From an uncultured Erythrobacteraceae bacterium (GTDB taxonomy: Bacteria > Pseudomonadota > Alphaproteobacteria > Sphingomonadales > Sphingomonadaceae), in the NCBI GenBank assembly GCA_946482075.1, contig CAMLQG010000097.1, forward strand, positions 1-13,315: a stretch of DNA of 13,315 nucleotides, in the 5' to 3' direction. The notes beneath the pieces were generated by a model. It was not told the DNA's origin. It saw nothing but the letters and a program-made list of their open reading frames with translations, and ran no database searches. How positions within the stretch are numbered: the first letter of the stretch is position 1; every line of letters begins with the position of its first letter. Shown piece by piece: positions 1 through 7,078 of this stretch. A program made the translations under genes and the position numbers.

Positions 1-145
1 TCAGGCATTGGACCGGCTTGTAAAGCTCACCTTTTCTCGCACGCCCGATGAAAAGGCCTATCGACGTACCGACACCGGTAATCGTGCGGACGCCACTGGG
101 TATCTCCTGGACGTAAACGCCCGGATAGGAAACGGCAGCAGGCAT
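1..145 (-). CDS. Contractile tail sheath protein, N-terminus (partial)
   Basis: The minus strand from an ATG at 145 stays open for 48 codons to the window edge, so the gene continues off the left side. The protein starts MPAAVSYPGVYVQEIPSG and continues with VRTITGVGTS, then FIGRARKGEL and a KPV motif. This YPGVYVxEIPSGVRTIxGVxTSxxxFIGRAxxG pattern is the N-terminal signature of the phage tail sheath protein FI family, used by contractile phage tails, R-type tailocins and extracellular contractile injection systems. The sheath polymerises round an inner tube and contracts to drive it through a target membrane. A purine-rich GGGGGTGGAG lies just before the ATG, with only 2-3 nt between its GGAG and the start. 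AGA and two ATA codons are atypical beside the GC-rich neighbours and suggest acquired DNA. Family is clear from these residues; whether it is a prophage, tailocin or injection system cannot be told from 48 codons. Confidence 0.8.
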   Translation of the reverse strand, partial: MPAAVSYPGVYVQEIPSGVRTITGVGTSIGLFIGRARKGELYKPVQCL

Positions 146-207
146 AACTCCACCCCCAAGCGAAAGAATGGCACGGATTTTTAGTAGATTAGAATTTATC
201 TGGAAGT

Positions 208-225
208 AATATAAGGAATATAAGG
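208..225. repeat. Tandem 9-bp repeat, AATATAAGG x2
   Basis: AATATAAGG occurs twice head to tail (208-216 and 217-225). On the minus strand it reads CCTTATATT twice, 63-80 bp upstream of the sheath ATG. It could be two copies of a regulator site or overlapping -10-like TATATT elements. The repeat itself is directly visible; the role is inference. Confidence 0.55.
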
Positions 226-276
226 AAAGGCAGGATAATATGAGAATCAAATCATATGTAATAATGACAAAAAAAT

Positions 277-297
277 ACACCTTCACAGTCGAGGTGT
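277..297. terminator. Short A/T-flanked hairpin, possible bidirectional terminator
   Basis: ACACCT (277-282) pairs perfectly with AGGTGT (292-297) round a 9-nt loop. The hairpin is preceded by a run of A and followed by GATTTT, giving weak intrinsic-terminator character in both directions. It lies between the sheath gene and the region leading to the MFS gene. The stem is only 6 bp, so this is tentative. Confidence 0.3.
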
Positions 298-315
298 GAT
301 TTTCGGTTAACGAGA

Positions 316-328
316 ATTAACTGTTAAT
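316..328. promoter_or_regulatory. Palindrome ATTAACTGTTAAT, candidate operator
   Basis: ATTAAC-T-GTTAAT is a perfect inverted repeat with 6-bp arms and a 1-nt centre. A second palindrome, GTTAAC, sits 4 nt to its left at 306-311. Paired symmetric sites in an AT-rich promoter-like stretch suit a dimeric repressor, for example a phage-type or MarR/HTH regulator, but AT-rich DNA also forms such palindromes by chance. Confidence 0.35.
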
Positions 329-345
329 GGAGCCATGAATTATTA

Positions 346-648
346 TTTAGAAGCTACTGTGATTCGTTACTGGGAGTCAAGTAAAGGTGATGTTTCGGCC
401 CGGCGTCGGGACGGATCGAGGCCTGTGCGGGACCAATCGTGCGGGAAGAAGGGTACCTGCCGGCAGAGCGCGGCAGGCGCGTGGTGCATTTTCATCGACA
501 GAATGCGCGGGCTGTGCCGCGACGGGAGCCGCGGCTGTACGGTCAAAGGCGCACGGCGAAGGGGCCGAGGCCTGCGACATGCAAATCATCGCGCGGGCGG
601 GCGATCGGAGGCGGATTGCGGTTAGGCCGACGGCAGCTCCGCGGCAGG
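346..648. other. Gene-free stretch between the AT-rich region and the MFS gene
   Basis: No supported gene lies here. Base composition changes sharply near 390, from AT-rich to GC-rich. A start-like GGAGCC-ATG at 335 opens a reading frame whose first roughly 17 codons are AT-rich before it turns into an arginine-rich, shadow-like translation, so it may be the stub of a cut-off gene. CCTGCCG (456-462) and CGGCAGG (471-477) can form a 7-bp hairpin, without a T tract, about 170 nt past the MFS stop. Confidence 0.45.
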
Positions 649-1986
649 CTATCCGCTGCGCTGTGCCAGCTGCTGGTTCAAGCCGAGCGCGGCGAGCGTA
701 CAGGCGACGCCTGACAGCAGGTAGAGCCCGACGGACCATAGTCCGAAGTTCGAAGCGAGGAACAGCGCTACCAGGGGAGCGAATCCTGCTCCGAGGAACC
801 AGGCGGAATTGGCCACGATCGCGGCGCCGGTATAGCGATATTGCGGTGCGAACCTGTCGTTGACGATGCCCGAGGATTGACCGAAGGCGAGGCCCAGCAA
901 GCCGAATCCAGCTATCATATAGATGGTTTCCCCGAACAGGCCGGCACCGAGCAGCTGCGGTGCGAACCCGCTATAGGCGCCGATCAGCACGGCCGAGACA
1001 CCGAGGACTGCGCGGCGCCCGACGCGATCGGCGAGCACGCCTGAAGCGATGATGGCGAGGATGCCCACGAGAGCGGCGATCATCTCGATGATCAGGAAGC
1101 GCAGGGTTTCGGGTTCCGAGTGGAGCTTTACCCATGACAGGGGAAACACGCTGACGAGATGGAACAGGGCGAAGCCTGCCAGGGGAGCGAAAGCGCCGAG
1201 AGCGATCGCGCGCCATTCCTTGAACAGGGTTTCGAACGGCGGGGACGGCTGAAGATCCCGCGATTCGAAAAGGCGTTGGAATTCGGGCGTCACGACCAGT
1301 CGGAGCCGGGCGAACAGTGCGACCACATTCACCGCCAGCACGACGAAGAAAGGATAACGCCAGCCCCATGAAAGGAAATCGGCGGGAGAGAGCAGGGCCA
1401 GAAAATAGGCGAACAGCGCGCTTGCGATGAAGAGGCCGAGCGGCGCGCCGAGCTGGGGTATCATGGCGTACCAGCCGCGCCGCTCATGCGGCACATTGAG
1501 CGCCAGCAACGAGGGCAGCCCATCCCATGCCCCCCCCAGCGCCATGCCCTGTCCGATCCTGAACAGCGCCAGCAGCCACCCCGAGAGGGCACCCACCTGC
1601 GCGTATCCCGGCAGCAGCGCGATCGCCATGGTGGAGCCGCCCAGCAGGAACATGGCGATGGTGAGCTTCACGCCTCGTCCGTAGGTCCGGTCGAGCGCGA
1701 TGAAGATCAGCGTTCCGAACGGCCGAGCCGCGAAGGCCAGGGCGAACAGCGCGAAGGAATAGAGCGTGCCGGTGAGCGGGTCGACGAACGGGAACACCAG
1801 CGCCGGGAACACGAGCACGGAGGCTAGAGCGTAGACGAAAAAGTCGAAAAACTCGCTGGTCCGTCCGATGATGACGCCGATGGCGATGTCGCCGGGGCGG
1901 ATCGGGCCGTGTCGCGCGTCGCCCGATCCGGAATCGCTTCCGAGAGCGGTCGTGTTCGATGCGGATGAGGGAGCGGTCATCGTCAC
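649..1986 (-). CDS. MFS transporter, metabolite:H+ symporter type
   Basis: A 445-residue integral membrane protein, about the usual length for the major facilitator superfamily, with roughly 12 hydrophobic segments. After a polar N-terminal tail of about 35 residues comes GRTSEFFDFFVYALAS, resembling the EWYDFFLYG first helix of the metabolite:H+ symporter group (ProP/KgtP-like). The loop motifs DRTYGRG between helices 2 and 3 and DRVGRR in the second half are the duplicated MFS loop signature. The start is taken as GTG at 1986, with GGAG five bases upstream; ATG at 1980 is the alternative. It is divergent from cyoA across an FNR/FixK-type box whose spacing suits this gene. MFS genes of this type are often found beside cyo operons in sphingomonads and acetic acid bacteria (recalled knowledge). 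The substrate is unknown; a carboxylate or similar small metabolite is a guess. Confidence 0.9.
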   Translation of the reverse strand: MTMTAPSSASNTTALGSDSGSGDARHGPIRPGDIAIGVIIGRTSEFFDFFVYALASVLVFPALVFPFVDPLTGTLYSFALFALAFAARPFGTLIFIALDRTYGRGVKLTIAMFLLGGSTMAIALLPGYAQVGALSGWLLALFRIGQGMALGGAWDGLPSLLALNVPHERRGWYAMIPQLGAPLGLFIASALFAYFLALLSPADFLSWGWRYPFFVVLAVNVVALFARLRLVVTPEFQRLFESRDLQPSPPFETLFKEWRAIALGAFAPLAGFALFHLVSVFPLSWVKLHSEPETLRFLIIEMIAALVGILAIIASGVLADRVGRRAVLGVSAVLIGAYSGFAPQLLGAGLFGETIYMIAGFGLLGLAFGQSSGIVNDRFAPQYRYTGAAIVANSAWFLGAGFAPLVALFLASNFGLWSVGLYLLSGVACTLAALGLNQQLAQRSG

Positions 1987-2079
1987 TCGGTCTCCAGCTT
2001 GACAGCCTTATCCTCCCGGGTGCCATAGTCCCGCAAGAGATGAAAGTGAGTCATGTCCGGGATCACTCCCATCAGGACA

Positions 2080-2093
2080 TTGATTTCGATCAA
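2080..2093. promoter_or_regulatory. FNR/FixK-type box between MFS gene and cyoA
   Basis: TTGAT-TTCG-ATCAA matches the CRP/FNR-family consensus TTGAT-N4-ATCAA in every specified base. It sits in the 142-bp divergent spacer. Its centre (2086.5) is only about 42 bp from the cyoA ATG, leaving no room for a leader if it activated cyoA in class II mode. On the other side it would place a start site near 2045, with a GACATG -10-like hexamer and a 59-nt leader for the MFS gene. It therefore fits repression of cyo at low oxygen, activation of the MFS gene, or both. Confidence 0.8.
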
Positions 2094-2128
2094 TGCGCGA
2101 TACGCCGTCGTCCGATGAGAGAGCAGCC

Positions 2129-3223
2129 ATGTTGCAACGCACTTTCTTTCCGACCAAGCGCTTGAAGGCAGTTGCGCTTGCGCCGCTCCTTTCAGCACTC
2201 GTCGCCTGCGATCGCGCGGTGCTCGATCCCGCGGGAGATATCGCCCGGCAGCAGCGCGATATCATCCTGACCTCGACCGCGCTGATGCTGCTCATCATCG
2301 TTCCGGTGATCGTGCTCATCGTCGTCTTCGCGTGGCGCTACCGCAAGGGGCGCGGAGGCACCTACGATCCGACGTTCGACCATTCCACGTCCCTGGAGCT
2401 CGCGATCTGGTCGGCGCCGCTCATGATCATAATCGCGCTGGGTGCGCTGACCTGGTCGAGCACGCATCTGCTCGATCCCTTTCGGCCGCTTCCGGTCGAT
2501 GACGGGGCGGTCGATGCGCACGCCTCTGCTCCGCCGCGCCCGCCCCTCCTCGTCCAGGTCGTTTCGCTCGACTGGAAATGGCTGTTCATCTATCCCGAGC
2601 AGGGCGTGGCCACGGTCAACGAGCTCGTTCTCCCGGTCGATCGCGCCGTTCGCTTCGACATCACCTCGAGCAACATGATGAACACATTCTACGCGCCGAC
2701 GCTGGCGGGCATGATCTACGCCATGCCGGGCATGCGCAGCCGGCTGCACGCAGTGCTTCGCCGGCCTGGCGATTACGAAGGCTATTCGGCCAATTACAGC
2801 GGAGCCGGCTTCTCCGACATGCGTTTCCGCCTGAAAGGCATGGACGAGATGGGCTTCGCACGCTGGCTCGCGGAAACGAAGGCGAGCGGCCGGACGCTGG
2901 AACTGGCGAGCTATCGCGAGCTGGCGAAGCCGTCCGAGCGCGTGCCGATGGCGCGCTATTCCGCTATCGATCCGGATCTCTTCCGCCGCATTCTCGAGCG
3001 TTGCGTCGAGCCGGGCACGCCTTGCATGAGCGAGATGATGTCTCACGGATCGCGGGGACGCGGGATGCCGGCCGCCCATGGGGAAGCCCGGCACGACAAG
3101 GCCGAAGGCGCAATCTTCGAGAGCGGCGAGGGAAAGAAATCGAATGCCACGAAGCCCGCGCCGCCGGTGCAGGCGCCCGGCGTAACCGATCCCGTGGCCG
3201 AGAAGAACCGCAGCCTGTCATGA
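2129..3223 (+). CDS. cyoA: Cytochrome bo3 ubiquinol oxidase subunit II
   Basis: Subunit II of the haem-copper quinol oxidase, a membrane-anchored periplasmic subunit; 364 residues. A lipoprotein signal is clear: basic KRLK, a hydrophobic stretch, then the lipobox LVAC with the lipidated Cys at residue 27. Two transmembrane helices follow (about 47-70 and 89-110), then the cupredoxin domain (about 137-260) containing [20 protein letters not shown] and [15 protein letters not shown]. The Cys/His CuA ligands of cytochrome c oxidases are absent from that last segment, marking a quinol oxidase. The C-terminal tail beyond about residue 290 is polar with Met, His and two Cys; Met/His-rich tails are common in CyoA. 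ATG 2129 is chosen over an in-frame ATG at 2093 because the latter begins inside the FNR box and would put extra residues before the lipoprotein signal. First gene of cyoABCD-SURF1; 19 nt to cyoB. Confidence 0.96.
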   Translation: MLQRTFFPTKRLKAVALAPLLSALVACDRAVLDPAGDIARQQRDIILTSTALMLLIIVPVIVLIVVFAWRYRKGRGGTYDPTFDHSTSLELAIWSAPLMIIIALGALTWSSTHLLDPFRPLPVDDGAVDAHASAPPRPPLLVQVVSLDWKWLFIYPEQGVATVNELVLPVDRAVRFDITSSNMMNTFYAPTLAGMIYAMPGMRSRLHAVLRRPGDYEGYSANYSGAGFSDMRFRLKGMDEMGFARWLAETKASGRTLELASYRELAKPSERVPMARYSAIDPDLFRRILERCVEPGTPCMSEMMSHGSRGRGMPAAHGEARHDKAEGAIFESGEGKKSNATKPAPPVQAPGVTDPVAEKNRSLS

Positions 3224-3242
3224 ATCTGTCCGGAGCCTCGCT

Positions 3243-5228
3243 GTGACGCAATCCACTCTCGCCACGACCATCTTCGGACGACTCAGCTGGGAATCGTTTC
3301 CGATCCATGAGCCGATCCTGCTCGTGACCTTTGTCGTCGTGGCACTGCTTGGCGCAGGGATCGTCGGGACGGTCAGCTATTACCGTCTCTGGGGCTGGTT
3401 GTGGCGTGAATGGCTGACTTCGGTCGATCACAAGAAGATCGGCATCATGTACATCATCCTCGGGATCGTCATGCTCCTGCGGGGCTTTTCCGATGCACTC
3501 ATGATGCGCTTGCAGCAGGCGATCGCGGTGGGCGGCAGCCAGGGTTACCTGAACGCGCATCATTACGACCAGATCTTCACCGCGCATGGCACGATCATGA
3601 TCTTCTTCGTGGCGATCCCGCTGATCGTGGGCATCGTCAACTTCGTCATGCCGCTGCAGATCGGCGCGCGTGATGTAGCCTTCCCGTTCCTCAACAGCCT
3701 TAGCCTCTGGCTGACGGTGGCCGGTGCGATGCTGGTCATGATCTCACTGTTCGTCGGTGAGTTCAGCCGCGCCGGCTGGCTCAACTACGTGCCGGTCGCC
3801 AACCTCGCGAACAGTCCCGATACCGGGCCCGATTATTATCTGTGGGCGCTCCAGATAGCCGGGGTCGGCACCACGCTTTCGGCGATCAACATGGTGACGA
3901 CCGTGCTCAAGATGCGCGCGCCCGGCATGACGCTGATGAAGATGCCCGTCTTCACCTGGACCGCGCTGTGCAGCAACGTGCTTGCCATCGCCATCTTCCC
4001 TGCGCTTACCGGCGCCTTCGCCCTGCTGATGCTCGATCGTTACCTGGACATGAACTTCTTCACCAACGACTTCGGCGGCAACCCGATGATGTACTGGAAC
4101 CTGGTATGGCTGTGGGGCCATCCGGAAGTCTATGTGCTCATCCTCCCCGTGTTCGGCATCTACTCCGAAGTGACGTCCACCTTCTGCGGCAAGCGTCTCT
4201 TCGGCTATTCGTCGATGGTCTACGCGACCGTGGTGATCACCATCCTCTCCTATCTCGTCTGGCTGCACCATTTCTTCACGATGGGCTCGGGAGCGAGCGT
4301 CAACAGTTTCTTCGGCATCGCCACGATGGTCATCTCGATCCCGACGGGCGCGAAGATCTTCAATTGGCTCTTCACGATGTACAGGGGCGAGATCCGCTTC
4401 GAACTGCCGATGATGTGGGTGGTCGCTTTCATGCTGACCTTCGTCGTCGGCGGCATGACCGGCGTGCTGCTCGCCGTCCCGCCGGCCGACTTCGTGCTGC
4501 ACAATTCGCTGTTCCTCGTCGCCCACTTCCACAATGTCATCATCGGCGGCGTGGTCTTCGGATTGTTCGCGGGAATGTACTACTGGTTTCCCAAGGCCTT
4601 CGGATTCCGGCTCGATCCGTTCTGGGGCAAGATCACCTTCTGGGGCTGGGTCATCGGCTACTGGGTCGCCTGGACGCCGATCTACATCGTCGGTCTCATG
4701 GGGACGACGCGCCGCGTGCGCCATTTCGACGATCCTTCGTTGCAAATCTGGTTCGTGATCGCGGGCATCGGTGCGCTGATCATCCTGGTCGGTATCCTCG
4801 CCTTCGTCATTCAGATCGCGGTGAGCATCAAGAACCGCCACGCGCTGCGCGACACGACCGGCGATCCCTGGGACGGAAGGACGCTTGAATGGTCGACCTC
4901 GTCGCCGCCGCCCTTCTACAATTTCGCCTTCACGCCGGTGGTCCACGACCATGACGCCTGGTACGACATGAAGTGCCGGGGCGCGCGGCAGCCTGCGCAG
5001 GGCTTCCGGCCGATCCACATGCCGCGCAACACCGGTGCGGGCGTGATCCTCGCGGGCCTGGCCCTCGTGCTCGGTTTCGCGATGGTCTGGTACATGTGGT
5101 GGCTGGCGGTGCTGGCGTTCGTCGGTCTCTTCGTCGTCGCGATCGGCCACACCTTCAACTACAACCGCGATTATCATGTGCCGTCCGACGAGGTCGCGCG
5201 CATCGAGGCGCAGGCGGCGAGGGCATGA
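3243..5228 (+). CDS. cyoB: Cytochrome bo3 ubiquinol oxidase subunit I
   Basis: The catalytic subunit: it oxidises ubiquinol, reduces O2 to water at the haem-CuB centre and pumps protons across the inner membrane. At 661 residues it is close to E. coli CyoB (663). Low-spin haem ligand His115 lies in TAHGTIM and His428 in LVAHFHN; high-spin haem ligand His430 is in the same motif. CuB ligands are His293 (WGHPEVY, with cross-linked Tyr297) and His342-His343 (LHHFFTMG). Asp144 (D channel) and Lys371 (K channel, PTGAK) are present. The quinol-site residues Arg80, Asp84, His107 and Gln110 align with E. coli R71, D75, H98 and Q101 at a constant offset of nine, which identifies a ubiquinol rather than cytochrome c oxidase. 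The start is GTG 3243, with GGAG seven bases upstream. Its stop overlaps the region of the cyoC start. Confidence 0.98.
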   Translation: MTQSTLATTIFGRLSWESFPIHEPILLVTFVVVALLGAGIVGTVSYYRLWGWLWREWLTSVDHKKIGIMYIILGIVMLLRGFSDALMMRLQQAIAVGGSQGYLNAHHYDQIFTAHGTIMIFFVAIPLIVGIVNFVMPLQIGARDVAFPFLNSLSLWLTVAGAMLVMISLFVGEFSRAGWLNYVPVANLANSPDTGPDYYLWALQIAGVGTTLSAINMVTTVLKMRAPGMTLMKMPVFTWTALCSNVLAIAIFPALTGAFALLMLDRYLDMNFFTNDFGGNPMMYWNLVWLWGHPEVYVLILPVFGIYSEVTSTFCGKRLFGYSSMVYATVVITILSYLVWLHHFFTMGSGASVNSFFGIATMVISIPTGAKIFNWLFTMYRGEIRFELPMMWVVAFMLTFVVGGMTGVLLAVPPADFVLHNSLFLVAHFHNVIIGGVVFGLFAGMYYWFPKAFGFRLDPFWGKITFWGWVIGYWVAWTPIYIVGLMGTTRRVRHFDDPSLQIWFVIAGIGALIILVGILAFVIQIAVSIKNRHALRDTTGDPWDGRTLEWSTSSPPPFYNFAFTPVVHDHDAWYDMKCRGARQPAQGFRPIHMPRNTGAGVILAGLALVLGFAMVWYMWWLAVLAFVGLFVVAIGHTFNYNRDYHVPSDEVARIEAQAARA

Positions 5229-5230
5229 TC

Positions 5231-5854
5231 ATGGCAACCGAGCCGCTACCTGCCGAACAGCAGCCATTGTTCTACCGGACCGAAGACGAGCACGCCGAAA
5301 CTGGCGGCGCCACGTTGCTGGGCTTCTGGATCTATCTCATGAGCGACGCGCTGATCTTCGCGACGCTCTTCGCGACTTTCGGGGTGTTGCGCACGAACTT
5401 TGCCGGCGGGCCGACGCCGCAGGAAATCTTCGATCTCGATCTCGTCGCGCTCAACACCGCGATCCTGCTCATCTCGGCGCTCACTTGCGGCTTCGCGATG
5501 ATCGCGCTGCAGGCGGGCCGTATCGCGGCCGTGCGGCTCTGGCTCGCAGTCACCGCGCTGCTCGGCGCCACTTTCGTCGGGATCGAGCTTTACGAATTCC
5601 GTCACCTGATCACCGAAGGCGCGACGCCGCAGCGCAGCGGCTACCTGTCGGCTTTCTTCACCCTCGTCGGCACGCACGGCCTGCATGTGACGCTGGGCGT
5701 GGTATGGATCGGCGTGATGCTGGTTCAGCTCGGGCAACGGGGCCTTCATGAGGACAATCGGCGGCGGCTGCTTTGCCTCAGCATGTTCTGGCACTTTCTC
5801 GATGTCATCTGGATCGGCGTGTTCACCTTCGTCTACCTGCTGGGAGTTCTGTAA
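5231..5854 (+). CDS. cyoC: Cytochrome bo3 ubiquinol oxidase subunit III
   Basis: Subunit III of the bo3 oxidase, a COX3-type membrane protein that stabilises the core; 207 residues against 204 in E. coli. Five transmembrane segments are visible at about 28-54, 72-96, 102-122, 139-165 and 184-206. Typical COX3 motifs are GFWIYLMSDALIFATLFATF, the GTHGLHV segment near 147 and FWHFLDVIWIGVFTFVYL at the C-terminus. ATG 5231 is preferred because GAGGG (5219-5223) is seven bases before it. ATG 5225, overlapping the cyoB stop as ATGA, is in frame and would add two residues. The close coupling to cyoB and to cyoD (stop and start share a base) shows one transcription unit. Confidence 0.96.
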   Translation: MATEPLPAEQQPLFYRTEDEHAETGGATLLGFWIYLMSDALIFATLFATFGVLRTNFAGGPTPQEIFDLDLVALNTAILLISALTCGFAMIALQAGRIAAVRLWLAVTALLGATFVGIELYEFRHLITEGATPQRSGYLSAFFTLVGTHGLHVTLGVVWIGVMLVQLGQRGLHEDNRRRLLCLSMFWHFLDVIWIGVFTFVYLLGVL

Positions 5855-6243
5855 TGAGCACGGACAAGGCGATTGCGGACGGGCGTGGCGGCGATCATCA
5901 CGCAGACAGCACGCATTTCACGCTGCGCGGCTATCTTGCCGGCTTTGCCGCCGCGGCGGTGCTGACCGCCATTCCCTTCTGGATCGTCATGACCGGCGCG
6001 ATCCCCGACACCATCGTTGCGGCGGCCATCCTGATCCTGCTCGCCGTTGCCCAGATCCTCGTCCACACGTTCGCGTTCCTCCATGTGAACGCGCGGGCGC
6101 AGGGCGGCTGGACGCTGATCGCCTATGTCTTCACCGCCGTGCTTGTGGTCATCACCATCGGCGGCTCGCTGTGGATCATGTATCACCTGAATCTCAACAT
6201 GATGCCCGGGATGATGACGGAGCCGACGGATCACGGGATGTGA
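5854..6243 (+). CDS. cyoD: Cytochrome bo3 ubiquinol oxidase subunit IV
   Basis: The small fourth subunit (COX4_pro family), which helps assembly of the bo3 core; 129 residues, longer than E. coli CyoD (109) owing to polar N- and C-terminal tails. Three transmembrane helices lie at about 27-48, 53-76 and 86-110. The family motif region AQILVHTFAFLHVN followed by GGWTLIAYVFT is well conserved. The start ATG overlaps the cyoC stop as TAATG, and GGGAG a few bases upstream is the ribosome site. The N-terminal His-rich GDHHADSTHF and the Met-rich end are unremarkable for the family. Confidence 0.95.
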   Translation: MSTDKAIADGRGGDHHADSTHFTLRGYLAGFAAAAVLTAIPFWIVMTGAIPDTIVAAAILILLAVAQILVHTFAFLHVNARAQGGWTLIAYVFTAVLVVITIGGSLWIMYHLNLNMMPGMMTEPTDHGM

Positions 6244-6253
6244 GTGCCCCCGC

Positions 6254-6931
6254 GTGAAGCGGATACTGCTGATGCTGTTGTGCCTGATCGCGGCGGCCAC
6301 CTTTGCCGCTCTGGGAGTGCGGCAGCTCGAGCGGCGCATATGGAAGCTCGATCTGATCGCGCGCGTCGATGCGCGGGTTCACGGCGCGCCTGTCGCGCTT
6401 CCGCCGCCGGCGCGCTGGTCGGCCATCACCGCACGCGACGATGAATACCGCCGGGTCCGGCTTTCGGGCGTGTTTCTGCATGATCGGACCACGCTCGTGG
6501 ATGCGCTGACCGAACGGGGCGCGGGAGCATGGGTGCTGGCTCCGCTTGTCACTCGTCAGGGGATCGTGCTGGTCAATCGCGGTTTCGTGCCCGCCGGACA
6601 CGTCGATGACTTCGATCGACCGCCGGGCCCGCTCTCGGTGACCGGGTTGTTGAGGATATCCGAACCCGGCGGACGTTTCCTGCGACCCAACCGCCCGGAA
6701 ACCGATCGGTGGTACTCACGCGATGTCGCGGCGATTGCCGCAAAGCGCAAGCTCGGCCGGGTTGCGCCATTCTTCGTCGATGCCGGGGTAACCGAACCCG
6801 GCGCTTATCCGGTGGGCGGGATGACGGTGGTGCGTTTTCGAAACGCTCACTTCGTCTATGCCTTGACCTGGCTTGCGCTTGCGGCGCTCGCCGGTTTTGG
6901 GGCCTGGCGCGTCTACCGCGACCGCATGTGA
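6254..6931 (+). CDS. SURF1 family oxidase assembly protein
   Basis: SURF1-family membrane protein (225 residues), which helps insert haem into haem-copper oxidases. It has the family layout: an N-terminal transmembrane helix (about 3-21) ending in the WK-containing LGVRQLERRIWKLDLI, a periplasmic domain with YRRVRLSGVFLHD, GAWVLAPLVT and VLVNRGFVP, then PVGGMTVVRFRNAHFVYALTW leading into a C-terminal helix (about 198-219). His199 in the NAHxxYALTW motif corresponds to the conserved SURF1 histidine implicated in haem binding. The start is GTG 6254, ten bases past the cyoD stop; no other start is possible in this frame after that stop, and the ribosome site is weak (GTGAG), consistent with translational coupling. 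Last gene of the cyo operon. A bo3-dedicated haem-insertion role follows from its position. Confidence 0.93.
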   Translation: MKRILLMLLCLIAAATFAALGVRQLERRIWKLDLIARVDARVHGAPVALPPPARWSAITARDDEYRRVRLSGVFLHDRTTLVDALTERGAGAWVLAPLVTRQGIVLVNRGFVPAGHVDDFDRPPGPLSVTGLLRISEPGGRFLRPNRPETDRWYSRDVAAIAAKRKLGRVAPFFVDAGVTEPGAYPVGGMTVVRFRNAHFVYALTWLALAALAGFGAWRVYRDRM

Positions 6932-6991
6932 CGCGAAAAGAAAGAAAACATCCGGACGGCGGTTACCTGAGTATGTCCCGCCGATCGATCT

Positions 6992-7005
6992 TTGACTCTC
7001 GTCAA
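6992..7005 (+). promoter_or_regulatory. FNR/FixK-type box upstream of the amidohydrolase gene
   Basis: TTGAC-TCTC-GTCAA has perfect inverted half-sites of the FNR/FixK/Dnr type. If its centre (6998.5) is at -41.5, transcription starts near 7040, and the hexamer CATAGT at 7028-7033 then lies exactly at -12 to -7 and matches 4 of 6 bases of TATAAT. The leader to the ATG at 7079 would be about 39 nt. This is textbook class II activation geometry, although expression is inferred. Confidence 0.75.
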
Positions 7006-7078
7006 ATTCCTGCGGCCGAATCTCCGACATAGTCCGACGATACCGGGATCATCCCGGTGAACGCACAGGAGAAGGCCC

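Larger units (their letters stand above)
178..345. promoter_or_regulatory. AT-rich control region upstream of the sheath gene
   Basis: About 170 bp is strikingly AT-rich in an otherwise GC-rich window. It contains a tandem 9-bp repeat, a short hairpin and a TTAAC/GTTAA palindrome (listed separately). Being directly upstream of the minus-strand sheath start at 145, it most probably carries the promoter and operators of that operon. No single -35/-10 pair stands out: on the minus strand there is TTGATT (around 247) and TATATT-like sequence inside the tandem repeat, but their spacing is too long for a standard sigma70 promoter. The promoter assignment is inference from composition and position. 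Confidence 0.5.

Noticed and set aside
335..625. Plus-strand open frame starting MNYYLEATVIRYW
   Set aside because: It has a GGAG near its ATG, but after about 17 codons the translation is arginine/glycine-rich and resembles no family; kept only as a possible gene stub in the intergenic entry.
377..739. Minus-strand open frame beyond the MFS gene
   Set aside because: Overlaps the MFS 3' end in another frame, with Arg/Ala/Pro-rich low-complexity translation and no recognisable domain or convincing ribosome site.
2093..2128. Upstream ATG extending cyoA by 12 residues
   Set aside because: The codon begins inside the perfect FNR box and would place a polar segment before the lipoprotein signal; ATG 2129 starts the signal directly.
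3000..3223. Met/His/Cys-bearing tail of CyoA as a novel metal-binding domain
   Set aside because: Met- and His-rich C-terminal tails are common in CyoA proteins, including that of E. coli.
3744..5177. 477-residue antisense frame across cyoB
   Set aside because: Very rich in Asp, Glu, His and Arg, the usual mirror image of a GC-rich membrane-protein gene; the sense strand is unmistakably CyoB.
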